Of a stretch of DNA of 64,000 bases, positions 12,841 through 24,581 are shown piece by piece. Origin of the DNA: Saposhnikovia divaricata (taxonomy: Eukaryota; Streptophyta; Magnoliopsida; Apiales; Apiaceae). Position 1 is the stretch's first letter; each line of letters starts with the position of its first letter. The DNA is taken from contig CM071600.1 in assembly GCA_036435485.1 (NCBI GenBank), positions 159,414,546 to 159,478,545 on the forward strand, in the 5' to 3' direction. The notes under the pieces were generated by a model, which had not been told where the DNA came from, did no database searches, and saw nothing but the letters and a program-made list of their open reading frames with translations. The translations under genes were made by a program, and so were the position numbers.

Positions 12841-13154
12841 TTTTGATTATCAACAACATAATTTCCAAAAGATGCAATTTAGAAAAAGAATCCCACCATT
12901 TGCATACGCAGGTGGCATAATGCACTCCTATGTTCTCCACCCTTTTTGAATACTATTTATATACATATATATATATATATGTGTCAGTACTTTTTAAGAA
13001 ATGAATCCTTGGTTTCTCCGCTATACTGAATATTACCCATATACATTGGGCGATTATATACTTCCATTACTACTGATGGACCCTATTCCGGAGATTTCCC
13101 TTGTCATCTATCCGTAAAGGATGATTAGTCCTATTACAGCTGCTGTTTGCTATC

Positions 13155-13435
13155 GGTAGAGGATGAGTACGCCTCCTCACTCTAAGTGCTACTGGTAGAG
13201 GATAAGTACGCCTCCTCACCCTAAGATATACTGGTAGAGGATGAGTACGCTTCCTCACCCTAAGATATACTGGTAGAGGATGAGTACGCCTCCTCACCCT
13301 AAGATATACTGGCTCGGCCGTCTCCTATCTCTTACGCTAATCATTATGTTTTCTATCGGTAGAGGATGAGTACGCCTCCTCACCCTAAGTGCTACTGGTA
13401 GAGGATGAGTACGCCTCCTCACCCTAAGATATACT
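13155..13435. repeat. 39-bp minisatellite inside the solo LTR
   Basis: Four head-to-tail 39-bp units start at 13155, 13194, 13233 and 13272. After a 47-bp unrelated spacer come two more at 13358 and 13397. The core is GGTAGAGGATGAGTACGCCT followed by CCTCACCCTAAG plus a short variable tail (TGCTACT or ATATACT). GAGGA and TCCTC within each unit can pair as a short stem. The minus-strand 13-residue periodic ORF across it is a by-product of the 39-bp period. Confidence 0.95.
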
Positions 13436-16186
13436 ACTATCATCTTTATTATCCGGATGAACAGTTTGAACAATAAATAAAATACATGCGTTTAATTTCA
13501 TCAATATCGAAATTTAACAACTAGATAGAATACTTGCAATTATGGATCGAAATCTTAATCAGCATACTTTAAAATATATAAATACTCTGAATGATAGAGT
13601 ATGAACTAGTAAACTTGCCTGGTACTCTGGATGTAGTACGAGCTCGTGACGGTGTTCGAGAATCTAAACAAGTCAAAGAAAACACTCAATCAATCCCATA
13701 TGCGATCCAATTATAATTTAACGCTTAAACGCTTAAGCAAATCACAAACAAGGCATTAAGGGGTCCCTCTAGACTCATACTAAGTCCATGTTAATCAACG
13801 AACTCTTAAGTCACAAGTTTAGTCCGAGAGCGTTCCTCAAATTCAAGTTATACTTATCCATTTATAACCTTGTTCTTTACACCAATATGTTGTCATAATA
13901 ATTCTTAACAAGTCTCGTGTTTTAGTCGACTCGAAATTCCTCTTTTAACTTAGCCAAAACGGATGGTCAAAATAGTACTTCTAGAGTTGACTTTCCTGAA
14001 AATTACTATTCCTTGACTCGCACTCCAACACTTTTAATAAATCACTGGAAACGTATTTAAATACGAACCCACTTCTAAAATCATCTTTGGTATTTTTAAT
14101 ATTTATTATAAAAATCTTGATTCGAAAACACGGGTCTAGATAGGTAAAATGTATTTTCAAAATTGGGTCAATTGCGGATTTTTACTATTTGCACCACTTT
14201 TACTAAAACATTCATATCTCGATAACCGTTAACTCAAATGACGCACCGTTTTCGCGTGCACGATCTAGAGAGTGTCTAGAAGATAACTAACTCAAGATTT
14301 GGCCCTGGTCAGAATACCCATTTTTCGTAATTTACAAAACAGGGCAGGGGTTTAGCAATGAATAGTGTCATCTCCTTAAAGGGCTTTTCTACTTGCGCAA
14401 CCTCGGCTGACGCATTTTTATAAAATCGAAAAATAATTTTTTTGACTCAAAACTTTCGCACATACTTTGCTAACTGACCTTAGAATTTATCCTCAAAATT
14501 TTACATTTTAGATCGACTATTAAGGGTCTCGAACTTAGCATCAAAGTGGTTACATTTCTGCGATGGAATCCCTTGAACCACTTTCACTAAAACTAGCATA
14601 ACTATTAAACCGTAAACTCTTTTAACTCGATTCTTGCGGTAAAATAAACTATACATCCATACCTACACAACCATAGTCAGTGGTGCTTCTAAAAAATGAA
14701 TTTATGGTCTCGGTGTTAACTGTTGTTAAGGGCTAACAAAAATTCGACATTATGACAGCTATAACTCGGTCGTTTCCATTTTACAATCACTCCAAACCAA
14801 TCACCAAGGCATACCATCCATCCTTAACATAAAAAAACACCCATTATATACCTCTAAGGTCAGTAGTGTGGCTCCAATCCAACATCCCACATTTTACACA
14901 TTATATAAATCCAAACAACCACTAAATCACTTAATCATGATCTCATCTTTATATAACATCAAAACTACATCTAAAACTCATATAAACTCAAAGGGTGGGT
15001 TAGGGTTTTACCTTGATATGAAGCTTAGAGATGCTACTAAAGTCTCACAACTCTTAAACCTTGCTCAAAGGATCCTTAGGAAGCCATAATACAAAGATAT
15101 AAAACAAGAAAGATAGTTAGTCACTATTCACCACTATTCATCATCATCTTGTAAAATTCATATAAATTCGAAAAAATAGGAGTTTGGTTCTCAAATTTTT
15201 ACCACACCTTCTACTCTTCAATGGCTTTCTTTTGAGCCATAGATCATCAAATTTGAGTGGCTAGAAGTGGCCCGATTGGTTTGCTAAAAGGAGCAGAATT
15301 TTTTGTTAAGGAAATGGTGTTCTTGGCTTTCTTTTGCTTTTGATCTACTTTGACTTGTCAACTATGGTTGGATGCTGTTTTGAAGATAAAGATGAGATGT
15401 TTAAAGCAACTTTATGATCCTTGATCCTTGTGCAAAGAGTATGCAAGAAGCTTGGTTGATATTTGTTTGGTTTTTGATTTGATTTTAAGTAATTTAAATC
15501 ACTTAAATACTAAATTGTTTTGATTTAATCTTTGATTAAATCATTTAATATACTTGATATAATTCTCTAAATGATCTTGTAGGATATCTAATCTCGTTAT
15601 GAACTCAATCCATAATCCATAATTCGTTCGCTTAATCGCTTAATCTCGTTATAAAGTTCTAACGATTCCTAGAACGTTCGTTACACTAACTCAGGGGTTT
15701 TCGTTCTAAATCCTTAAATCACCTTAACTAAAATAATAAAATATAAAATCCTCAAATCCTCAATTTAAATAACTCATTGCCTTGATCGATTTGATATACT
15801 CTCCAATGCCCGGTCAAATATTCTATAAAAATAAAGTTTTGATTTTCTGAATTTCGATCGCGTTTACATACACTTATTTACCTCGTAGATTACTAATATA
15901 ACTTCGAAATATCCATTTCTTATCCAGTACATAGGGTGACATGAAAAATTTCTTAATCCTCAAAAATCACTATTCATCCATAATTTCACTATTCATCCAT
16001 GCAAATCACTATTCATCCCTCAAATGAAAATTTTTCTCAAGTACAGAAATTTGGGTTATTACACACTACATAATCCAACTATTAGAAAACATTATAATTC
16101 ACAATCTGAAAATAAACCAACTACTAGCAATATTGGAGACTAGTTCACGATGATCATGAGCACTAATAGTAGTAGATAGAGAAACT

Positions 16187-16284
16187 CATTCATCCCGATG
16201 ACAATTCTGTTGTCAAAGCTTCTTGTATGAACTTTATCCATTCTTGTTTTTCCTCTTAGCCTTTTAGGAACTACAACTGTATTG
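16187..16284 (-). pseudogene. Possible exon fragment of a plant Ptta/En/Spm-type (CACTA) accessory protein
   Basis: On the minus strand about 30 residues read KRLRGKTRMDKVHTRSFDN followed by RIVIGMNE. This resembles the conserved 'RG-T-M-K-VH-R' block found in plant transposase_24/Ptta-type proteins. An AG acceptor-like site precedes it. It is isolated, with no start, stop or other exon nearby. Alternative: chance similarity. Confidence 0.3.
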
Positions 16285-18086
16285 ACAAGTACATAAAATG
16301 TCAAACGAAAAAAATTACAGGAAAAAAAGAACATACAATGGTACAAACAAAAATTGAGTACATGTAACAAAGTCCAAATTAAATGAATAATGAAAAACTG
16401 ATGCAAGGTACAATGATATTAAAACACACAGTCAAGACAAATGCACTTGTATCTAATATGTATTTAATAAAAGCAAGTATCTAATATCAAGCACTTGTAT
16501 CTAATATGTATTTAATAAAATCACGGAAGTAAACATTAAAGATAAAAGGTATTAAACATATACTATAAATCTCATAACCATGTCATATAGGCATAATATT
16601 ACTACATGTACTACCAGGAGTCCTAAAAAGCAGGGTTTGTCAAATATATGAGCCAACAACAAATGTTTTGGATCACCTTGCAAAGATCAAGGAAGAGAAA
16701 ATGTTGAAACATATGTTAAGATGTATTTCACAAACTTGATATCTAGATTATAGATTATTACTTGGTACCAACATCATAGATTATAATGTAGTTTCAGCAT
16801 AATATATGCTTCCTAATATTTTTCTCATTTCCAACCTAAGTACAGAATGAAAGTATCATTTACGAAAATGTTTAATCTACAAGAAGTCCTAGTATAGATT
16901 GAAAAAGAAAAAACATGTAGTTGTTATCTGGGAAAATGGCACAAATAATGTCGAGTTATGCAGTACCTTCATGCGATTCCCCAAGTATATGCGCTAAACA
17001 AGAACTTTCATATGGAATGGGTTCAGTAATGCTGGGCTGATCCGATCCAGCAAGGATAATTACCAAGTGGTTGTAAAATCAAGAAAGTAAATTTATGATG
17101 TCATATAGTCTGTGAAATGGATAATTATTGATGTGCACGATGTAAACATAAAACAAAACAGTAATACGGAAACAAATAATTGCTGGCAGTATATTATAGT
17201 TCACAGGTGGCCAGAAAGCCTGACACTTAAGTTTTTTACAGGTACATAACTAGTAAATTTATCTGCTTTTTCTCAAAGGACCCAAGTATGAACCAACTTA
17301 TTCATTTAGAAACATTGTACAAGTTAAAATTTCATCAATCACAAAAACAATTAGACATAAACACAGACCTAGCAATATAATTAAAACTTCCTCAACTTAT
17401 ATTAGAATGATCTTCGTATTATTTTTCAATAAGAATTTAAGGTTAGGATGGATCCTCTGATTAACTCATTCGAGTTTCAGAGAAGAAAGAGGCATGTTTT
17501 GATAATTAATATCGCAGTGAAGGTGTTGTACTGCTGAGCATCTTTAGAAAAAGCTGGGAATCTCACAATCCCAAATATTGTGCTGCTAATATATCTATTT
17601 TGGAATAATAATCCTTGCCAATAATGGAAGCATGGCTTAGAGTTTCCTCCATGTTTTGGCTAGCACAGCTCCAGTCAAAGCCTTAGGCTCTACATCCAAG
17701 TTATTTTTCCAGTCAAAAATTTCTGTATGAAAAAAAATTAAATAGTTTGTTTTGATATTTCCAATAACCTGTGCAGGAAACCAAAAATATGTTCAATATC
17801 TAAACCAAAATGGTGGTAATACCTCGTAATCGAAGCCCGAAAGCCACTAAACAAGCCCTAAATTCACTAAACCAAAGCCCCAAATCCCAAGTCCCAACCG
17901 AAGAATCCCTGAAATCAAAAAGAGAGATCAATTAGTCGAAGTTTAAGCCTAATTAGTGAAGAAATCGAATTGATTTAACTCAAAACGAAGAACCCCTAAT
18001 TTGAAAAAACCCCCAATTTCAAGAAGTTTAAGCCACAAATCGAAGTCCAAATCAACTGAGAAGCCCTAAATTGAACCCAAATACGT

Positions 18087-18270
18087 AGGGGTGATCATGG
18101 TCTGGGTTAAACCGTAAAAACCGCATAAACCAATTTGATATTAATCCGATTCGAAGCGAAACCGAGATGAGGTTCACGGTTTTGGTTCAACTAATTTAAA
18201 AATCCGTGGTTTATGGAATGGTTTCAGTTTAATATTAAACCAACCCATTACTAAACCGAACCGCTATATA
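18087..18270. mobile_element. Possible hAT-type MITE fragment
   Basis: Starts TAGGGGTGATCATGGTCTGG and continues with repeated 'aaccg' and 'ggttt' words (accgtaaaaaccgcataaacc, cacggttttggttc). This style is common in plant hAT MITEs that begin TAGGGGTG. No matching inverted end was found, so it would be truncated, possibly by the Athila-like copy at 18305. Confidence 0.3.
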
Positions 18271-18897
18271 TAATATAACATATAAATTATATGTACATAA
18301 TATTAGATATAATTTTATTAAAGGCTATGGTATGCAAAATGAGGGATTAAATTGTTGTGGGCCAAGGAAAGACTAATGAAATCCCTTCCCTTATCTTATG
18401 AGTGGTTTTGCCCTCACAATTTATTTACAAATGATGCAACAAACAACGAGATATAAAAACTATAAACACTTATGGATGCTTTAAACTACGTGTCCTAAAT
18501 TCTAAAGAAAACAAGAATTTAAAGTACCTTTGGGTCCTCCAACAATCACCGCAATTTATAAGGTACGAAAAATTAAAAACAAGAAAATAAAAATCTAGAT
18601 GATGTGATCCTAAGTGATTAAATGCATGATGCAACAAGTATGTAATTTCTAACTAGTTTTTTTTGGATTTTTTATTTTCAATTTTTTTGTGATTTTGATT
18701 TTTTTGATTTTTTTTTGATTTTCTAAAAATAAAAAGACGAAAAGAGTGAAATACGGGTTACCGAAGCATGCTTCCTAAATTTTAAATTCGTTCCAAGCTC
18801 CGTGAGAAGATTCCCGAAATTCCAAACTTTTCTAAAAAAATTAGGCAAGGAAAAACTAATCCGAAAAACTAAAAATTAAGGCGCGAAAAATAATTAG

Positions 18898-18915
18898 TCC
18901 CCGGCAGCGGCGCCA
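18898..18915 (-). other. Primer-binding site (tRNA-Asp type)
   Basis: Minus strand reads TGGCGCCGCTGCCGGGGA, complementary with one mismatch to the 3' end expected of plant tRNA-Asp. It sits just after the LTR end, the arrangement typical of Athila/Tat elements. Confidence 0.8.
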
Positions 18916-18921
18916 AAAACT

Positions 18922-21242
18922 TGATGTGCTAGAAATAAAGGTTTAAATTGCAAGTGCACAATTTCATCGTTTTAATACTTGAGATATCGATCCACAGAGA
19001 CCTATTATTTTTGTAAACCTTAAAATTTAATTTAATGGAACTAGAACAATTTTGGATTTTAGGCAAATTTGGATTCTACTAATTAATAACTAAAAGAAAA
19101 TTTAAACCATTTTTAAAAGAAAATTAAATATTATTCAATTTCTAAACTAATTAATTAAAAGCGAAAAGAACAAAAACTGAATTATTCTAAAAAATTTAAA
19201 TTCGAATTAAAGCCAGATTTTTTTCTAAAAAAATTTATTTACAGAAAATTTTAGAAAAATTTAACATGAAGTATTCGTAAATTTAACTAGCCAAAAACAT
19301 GAATTTATCTAAAACCAAATACAATCAATCGTAATTCTCAGTAAATCACAACAACATTACAAACCATTCGAAAACTCACAGCAACTCAACAACTCACAAA
19401 AACCAAACCAAAAAGGAAACAGAAATTAAAAACAGGATTCAGAAACAAGACTCAAACACCAGCAAACCAAAAACTCAGCAAAATCAACTCGGCGCACTCA
19501 GTCGAAACAATTAACAAAAACTCGACAGTCGATAAAAATGCAGAAAAAGATTCAGACTCAACTCGCAAATAAACTCCAAAAACTAACTACGACATCAATG
19601 AATACTAAACCAACGAACCGAGTTAACTCGGTTCTTTCAAACTCAGAGACAACCAACACGCAATTAAAAACAATGACCCAGAAACAAAAACTCAGCTGCA
19701 AACTCAAAATAACTCAGCACTGCAGAACTCATACCACATTTGCAAAAACAAAGACTCTACACAAACCCAACAACACCAACAGAACACTAGAGAATGCGCA
19801 GAAGAAACTCAACAAACGCAGCAATTTAGAACAAAAATGCTAAAAAACGTAACTCGGTAGAACTAGGGAACTCATCAAATCGACTCAGCAGATTAATACA
19901 AAACAAACCAAAAACAAACTCGGTAAAACGCAGAAAAATACACAGTAGCACAATCGCAGAAACGCATCAAAACCGAGAAGCTTAACTCAACCAAATATAA
20001 AACGAAGTCAATACAGCAAGACTCCGAGTCAACTCGGCAAAAATAACCAAACTCGCATAATTCAGAGAGTCACCAAAATGTATATGGACTCGCGAAACCC
20101 AGCAAAACCGAACACAACAATTCAGATGCAAACAACAATAAGAAAACATACGATACACAAAAACACGGAAGCAATCAAAGACAAATCATAACAGGTGAAT
20201 AATACAATTTAAAAACGAAGACTCCAAACAAAAATAAATAAGCAAAAAAACAAAAACAAAAGCAGGGGGAAAACGCGACGAACAAAGAAAAGAACAAAGA
20301 AGAAGAGTGTTGTGTGTGGCTGGAATCGAAGAAGGGAGAATGAAAATGGTGGGTTTTGAATAAAACTAAACAGGGGAAAATTTTGAATAAAAATAGGGGT
20401 GAGGATTTGAGTTTGGGAAGAAGAAGAAAGAAAGAACTGCTGGGCTTGTTTTATTTATAGAAAAAAACTTTGCTTCGAATTTTAACACAGAAATTTAAAA
20501 TTTTAATAATATAAAAACTGAAAATTTTGTGGTATATTTTTTTTCTTTTTTTCTCTAACACATAAAACATAAAAATTACAACTACAATCAAAAATTATGA
20601 AACCTACAATAAAATGTAAATTTAAAGGGGCTCAACCACGATTATTAACTAAGAACAAGAAAATAGAAATCGTTACTTTCAACCCCAAGTGGTTAGCATT
20701 TCGCTACTTTGTCCACTAATCGGATTTACGAAAATAACGAAAGCGAGGCAACATAAACAAGAGACCAAGACGAGAAAATAAAGGAAACTTCAAATTGCAT
20801 TAAACTTAAAATGAGTGTTTACAAAATTTAGAACTACAAAACAAGAAAGGAAATAAATTTATACTACCCTAAAACTACACTAAAATCTAGATTGTGATTT
20901 ACAAGGAGGGTAAGGGGGTATTTATAGGATTAGAATTAGGGTTAAGGGGTGTGTTGGGTGAATCTCCACCATACACATGTGGAGTGTGGTGGAGTAATCC
21001 TAACCATCCAAATGATTCCTTCCTCATTAAGCATTCCCTTTTACACCAAGCTCCTTATTCTTTTTCCCTTCTTTCATTTTAGTCCTTTTTCTTCCACTTC
21101 TGCCCTTCCTTACTCTTTATTTCTTTATTTTGTCATTTCTTCAATTTCTCTTGAATTTCTTGAAATCAAACAAAATAATTTATTAAATACGAGTTCAAGC
21201 AATAAATAGGCAATAATAATATGCAAAAATATGCACTTATCA
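18922..21242 (-). repeat. LTR of truncated Athila-like copy (2,321 bp)
   Basis: Read on the minus strand, it starts TGATAAGTGCATATTTTTGC and ends AGCACATCA. The same terminal words bound the two LTRs at 28682-30869 and 33576-35837. It is clearly diverged from those two, which are much closer to each other. Confidence 0.85.
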
Positions 21243-22276
21243 CCAAACTCAAGTATTGATTTCTTATCACGTCCTGCAAAATGCTTCAACTTTGATTACT
21301 ATCTTATTAACGTATTAGAGACAGATAAACTAGTAATTTCACACCTCTAAAGTAATTTACAGAACACTGAGCTCTTGAAATTTAGTAATTTACGTCACTA
21401 TTATCTACTAGCTTTGTCTAGAGTAACAGTTGAAACAGTTTTTGGATTTGAGTGAGTCCATCTTCAAATCAGTGTTTCAAATGGTGAGTGTGAACCATTT
21501 GACAATTTACTTGTTATATAATCCTTACCTGGTTCACTGAATCATAAACAAATATATCCATATATTTTAGAACCCAAGCAGCAGTCGTCCTAAACCAGAG
21601 CAAAATAATGCAGGTTTTCAAGACATGATTACCTCACATTCTAGGAGTGTTGGCCCTTCTTACCACAATTTGAAGTTAAAACATTCAAAATAGCATACTT
21701 GAAAAAGTCCTCTGTAGCACCGCATAATACATTTTAAATATGTACATGTTGCAACCATGCCACCCCATAAAAAAAATAGTAGTTGTGTTACTGCATTTTT
21801 GTCATCTAAACAATCCATCCAAAGCAACACATTTTCATTTTTCTAAATCAAGGCAACACAAGGAAAACATATTTATGCATGCAAGTGGTGCATTGGACAT
21901 GGGAACAGTGATGCATTAGATCTGGAAACACAATTAGTAGTGTTTCATTGTTTTAAATCCACCAAAACAAACAACCCCGACTATCGCATTACGTGAAACG
22001 CATGTATCTTTCGTGTTAAATCATCTTGAAAACGGATTTAAGTGTTGCATTAGACATATGCCAAAATTGATCCACCTTGCCCATGTGCTATCATGGACTT
22101 TATCCTCTATTTTAGTGTTATTTTGGTCATTTTTATATATTCAAGACAATTAACAAATAAAATCATCTATTTTTGTTTTATTTTGGTCTTTTTTAGTTAT
22201 TATAAGACGATGGGCATATAAAGAAAACTTTATAAAATAATCATCATTACAACTTAAAAGATTATAACATTCATAC
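21243..22276. other. Non-coding sequence, probably intron/flank of a lost SDR copy
   Basis: No ORF or known repeat was recognised. It ends at the splice-donor side of the SDR exon fragment (22277), so part of it may be that gene copy's intron. An imperfect duplication of about 65 bp lies near 22105-22200 (ctattttagtgttattttgg). Confidence 0.4.
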
Positions 22277-22400
22277 CAAGATATCAAGTCTTCCAAATTT
22301 GGTCTTTATGAACTCAGCAAGAGAAGCAATACTAGATTTAGCAGCCACATCAAGCTGATGAAAAATGACATTATCATTCGACAGACATGCTGATGTCGAT
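22277..22400 (-). pseudogene. Orphan exon fragment of an SDR (paralogue of the gene at 44774-47606)
   Basis: On the minus strand, about 39 codons with no stop match the 3' part of exon 2 of the intact SDR gene: both share VIFHQLDV, SIASLA and LDIL immediately followed by a GTATGA donor site. Several residue differences (for example AAKSS for LDSTS) show this is a diverged paralogue rather than a recent copy. The exon's 5' part is missing; the sequence runs directly into the end of the Tat-like LTR at about 22402. No other exon of this copy was found. Confidence 0.8.
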
Positions 22401-22401
22401 C

Positions 22402-22576
22402 AGTGGCTCGTGGTCGCAGATTTCAGAAAGAATATTATGTTGGTAGAATGTTGGACTAGCTCCTGGTGGTAGGATTTGGTGACCCAATCTTCATCTTTAG
22501 GCATATTATAAGTTGTGGACCACTATTTCTGCCCATTAGGCCTGCTTAGGGCTTATGCCAAGATTTGGGCATAACA
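22402..22576 (-). repeat. Truncated 3' LTR piece of Tat-like element
   Basis: About 175 bp corresponding to 44120-44301 of the complete LTR, ending at the inner boundary GGGCATAACA. The remaining 500 bp of this LTR are gone and SDR exon sequence is joined instead, so a deletion or rearrangement has removed the outer part. Confidence 0.7.
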
Positions 22577-23285
22577 ACTACCCCCTGAGTCCATATTGCC
22601 ATTGAAAATGCGAGGCCTGTGTTCGCTATAGATTGCTGTAGATGAATGCATAACTATCTCAAGTGCCTTGGGATCGCATCGCGACCCCTATGAATTTGAA
22701 TGGTTTCGGACAGCTGTCATGTCTCGAGATCTGCTCCCAGCCGCTAAGATGATGACACGTGTTGTGTGTCTTTCAATTAATGCGAAGCCAAGTATATGTA
22801 AGTAATGGTGACCTCAAAGGGTCCTTTCAAGCGCAATGTGGTCCTGTAGGGACCTTGATGGGCGATCCCAAAGGGCCTTGCAGTCATAAGTTGTTATAAT
22901 TATATCTTTTGTCCAGCTAATGTGTGAGATCAGGCTTTCACCTCTATCTTCAGGTCTTCTTAAAGTATGATGAGAGGACTCTCCTCTGTTCCTTGTTATT
23001 ATGATGAGAGGCCTCCTCAAAAGTTGAGAGGACTCTTTACAGCCCTCAATGTTGAGAGGACTCCTTACAGCCCCATATGTTGAGAGGACTCCTTGTAGTC
23101 TTATATGTTGTGAGAAATCCTTGCAGTCTCATATGTTGTGAGGACTCCTCCTCATAGCGGTACATGGTCCTGATCAATATGTCGGTATGAGATCTGTACT
23201 AGATTTCCAGACTCGTCAACCCAATTTTATCCTCAATTCTCGTAATGAATCTGATTAAAGCCCATATCAATTTTTAAGCATAACA
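22577..23285 (-). other. PPT and repeated LTR/PPT-like junction region
   Basis: At 22577 the minus strand reads a purine tract (CTCAGGGGGTAGT) joined to TGTTATGCC. The same junction type recurs 709 bp further in: CTGGGGGTAGT joined to TGTTATGC at 23285. The intervening 709 bp do not resemble the full LTR at 43619-44301. This may be an LTR of a related family or a duplicated 3' end. It contains a 28-bp minisatellite. Confidence 0.45.
23023..23160. repeat. 28-bp minisatellite
   Basis: Units start at 23023, 23051, 23079, 23107 and (partial) 23135. Consensus GTTGAGAGGACTCCTTACAG plus CCCCATAT; the later copies drift (GTTGTGAGAAATCC). Related 'gaggactcctc' words are scattered upstream and downstream, to 24050. 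Confidence 0.9.
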
Positions 23286-24292
23286 ACTACCCCCAGTTCT
23301 TCTGTACAGGCAGCTGTAGTAGAGAATTATTTTTTTTGGTCTTCAAAATTTCTTCAAAATTATTCTGAACTCATACAAAAATTAAATCAAAATAATTTGA
23401 TTAAATATTTTGATAATACTCCTCGCTTCTGTGCTGAGCAACTGAGCTTACATATGCGAGGACTCCTCGCTTGTTCAATTTTTTTTTCAATGTGGCCCAG
23501 ATCGCATAAAGCAACCCGCGTGTAATAATTTTTTTTTTCACTGTTGCCTTATTTATGAATTCACCTGAACTGAACTCCTTTACTATTTAATACTTCCAGC
23601 AGGTTCCACCATTGTATAGTATTATAATCCACCAGCATGACTTGAAAATTGAAATCATATCCAGCTATTTGTTTTTCCACGTAACTCCAACCCAACTTTC
23701 TTTTGCATTCTTTTTTTTTTGAAACACAAGCAGGCCTCATATTTGTGTTTTCACCTCGCTGACTTTTCTTTTTCTTTTTGTTTGACGTGGACATGCCAAT
23801 TACCATGCCATGTATATAATTAACGCAGTACATGTCCATGATCTTGTTTTTTGATTTTTTACTTTTTTCTTTGAAGTCAAGCTGGCTCGCACCAATTGTC
23901 TTCACTTCGTTGCCTTTTACTTTCTATATTTTGATTGCTTGGACCTGAAATATAACCACCTCGTGGTCCCCGCATGCTATTAGAGTCTTCACCCTTTTTA
24001 TTCAATTCGCTCCTTGGTTTGTTCGCTGTTGACATGTGTGCGAGGACTCCTCGCTAAATTTTATTTCACCTCGTGCTGCACCAATTTTTTTTCTTTTCAC
24101 GCCTCCACCTTTTCGAACAAATTTTTTTTTATTTTCAAAAAATCCATTCTTATTTCGAATACATATCCGACTTGTATTTTTAATGTAAGCTTGCAGATCT
24201 ACTTTTTCAAATCCGACTCCAAATCAAATATTCCGGTCAATGGATTTTCTTTTTTAGATCCCAAATCGTATATTATATTGAGCCTCTTCACA

Positions 24293-24330
24293 CCACACCT
24301 ATAAATACCCCTTCATGGGTTCATTATTCA
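24293..24330 (+). promoter_or_regulatory. TATA-type promoter of the antisense ORF
   Basis: CACACCTATAAATACCCC is a good plant TATA box. A leader with a probable 5'UTR intron follows before the first in-frame ATG at 24582 or 24618. It lies opposite in strand to the gag/protease of the same element, as expected if the antisense ORF is expressed from its own promoter. Confidence 0.5.
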
Positions 24331-24581
24331 CCCTCTTCGTAAGCGAATTACTTAGTGCCCACGCATCCAAGTTCTTCGTATTCATCTGGATTTACATCTT
24401 CCGAATAAGGTTTGATACTCCAATCCTTTAAATTTCTTTTGTTTCTCTTCTTTACTTGTATAATCACCATGATTGTCCATACCATATGCTCTCCATGCTT
24501 GCATAATTATCACATTAATGCTTTGCACATACATTCATACTTTTTGGCTTAATTGAATCATCCACCCCCCATGTATCAATC

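Larger units (their letters stand above)
12381..16063. mobile_element. Solo LTR of a giant Gypsy-type element (3,683 bp)
   Basis: Begins TGTAACACCCCC and ends TTGGGTTATTACA, so it has TG/CA ends. It is flanked on both sides by CACTA (12376-12380 and 16064-16068), a perfect 5-bp target-site duplication. No PBS, PPT or coding region was found inside, so this is a solo LTR left by LTR-LTR recombination. It shares local similarity with the solo LTR at 38792-42944 (for example 'aatgagccaaaaatgccgag' against a similar block near 39207) and with the terminus at 1306. Size and ends point to a large-LTR Gypsy family (Tekay/Del or Ogre-like); I cannot decide which. Confidence 0.85.
16064..18304. other. 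Degenerate intergenic sequence
   Basis: AT-rich, with no intact gene on either strand. It holds two short protein-like relics (see 16187-16284; a minus-strand patch at 17637-17722 reads like the last exon of a protein ending KTWRKL) and a possible hAT-type end at 18087. A 5'UTR-like 'agccctaaat' rich stretch lies at 17820-18080. Nothing else supportable was seen. Confidence 0.4.
18305..21242 (-). mobile_element. Truncated Athila-like Gypsy element (LTR plus leader), minus strand
   Basis: On the minus strand an LTR (21242 to 18922) is followed by a PBS and about 600 bp of leader. The leader matches, in reverse, the leader at 30870-31490 of the second Athila-like copy in this window. The match stops near 18305, so gag and everything downstream are missing. 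The 101-codon plus-strand ORF at 19538 is LTR sequence in antisense, not a gene. Confidence 0.8.

Noticed and set aside
13070..13297. Minus-strand ORF with 13-residue repeats
   Set aside because: Produced by the 39-bp minisatellite; no start context or homology.
13155..13435. Possible CRISPR-like array
   Set aside because: Units are contiguous without unique spacers and the context is a plant LTR; it is a minisatellite.
17637..17722. Minus-strand patch reading like a C-terminal exon (ending KTWRKL)
   Set aside because: Too short and isolated to assign to a family; mentioned only within the intergenic entry.
18305..20450. Plus-strand Lys/Thr/Asn-rich ORF (19538-19843)
   Set aside because: Antisense of the Athila-like LTR, biased by A-rich composition.
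24014..24304. 96-residue plus ORF upstream of the antisense gene
   Set aside because: It overlaps the promoter/TATA region, is AT-rich and Phe/Ser-rich, and has no recognisable content.
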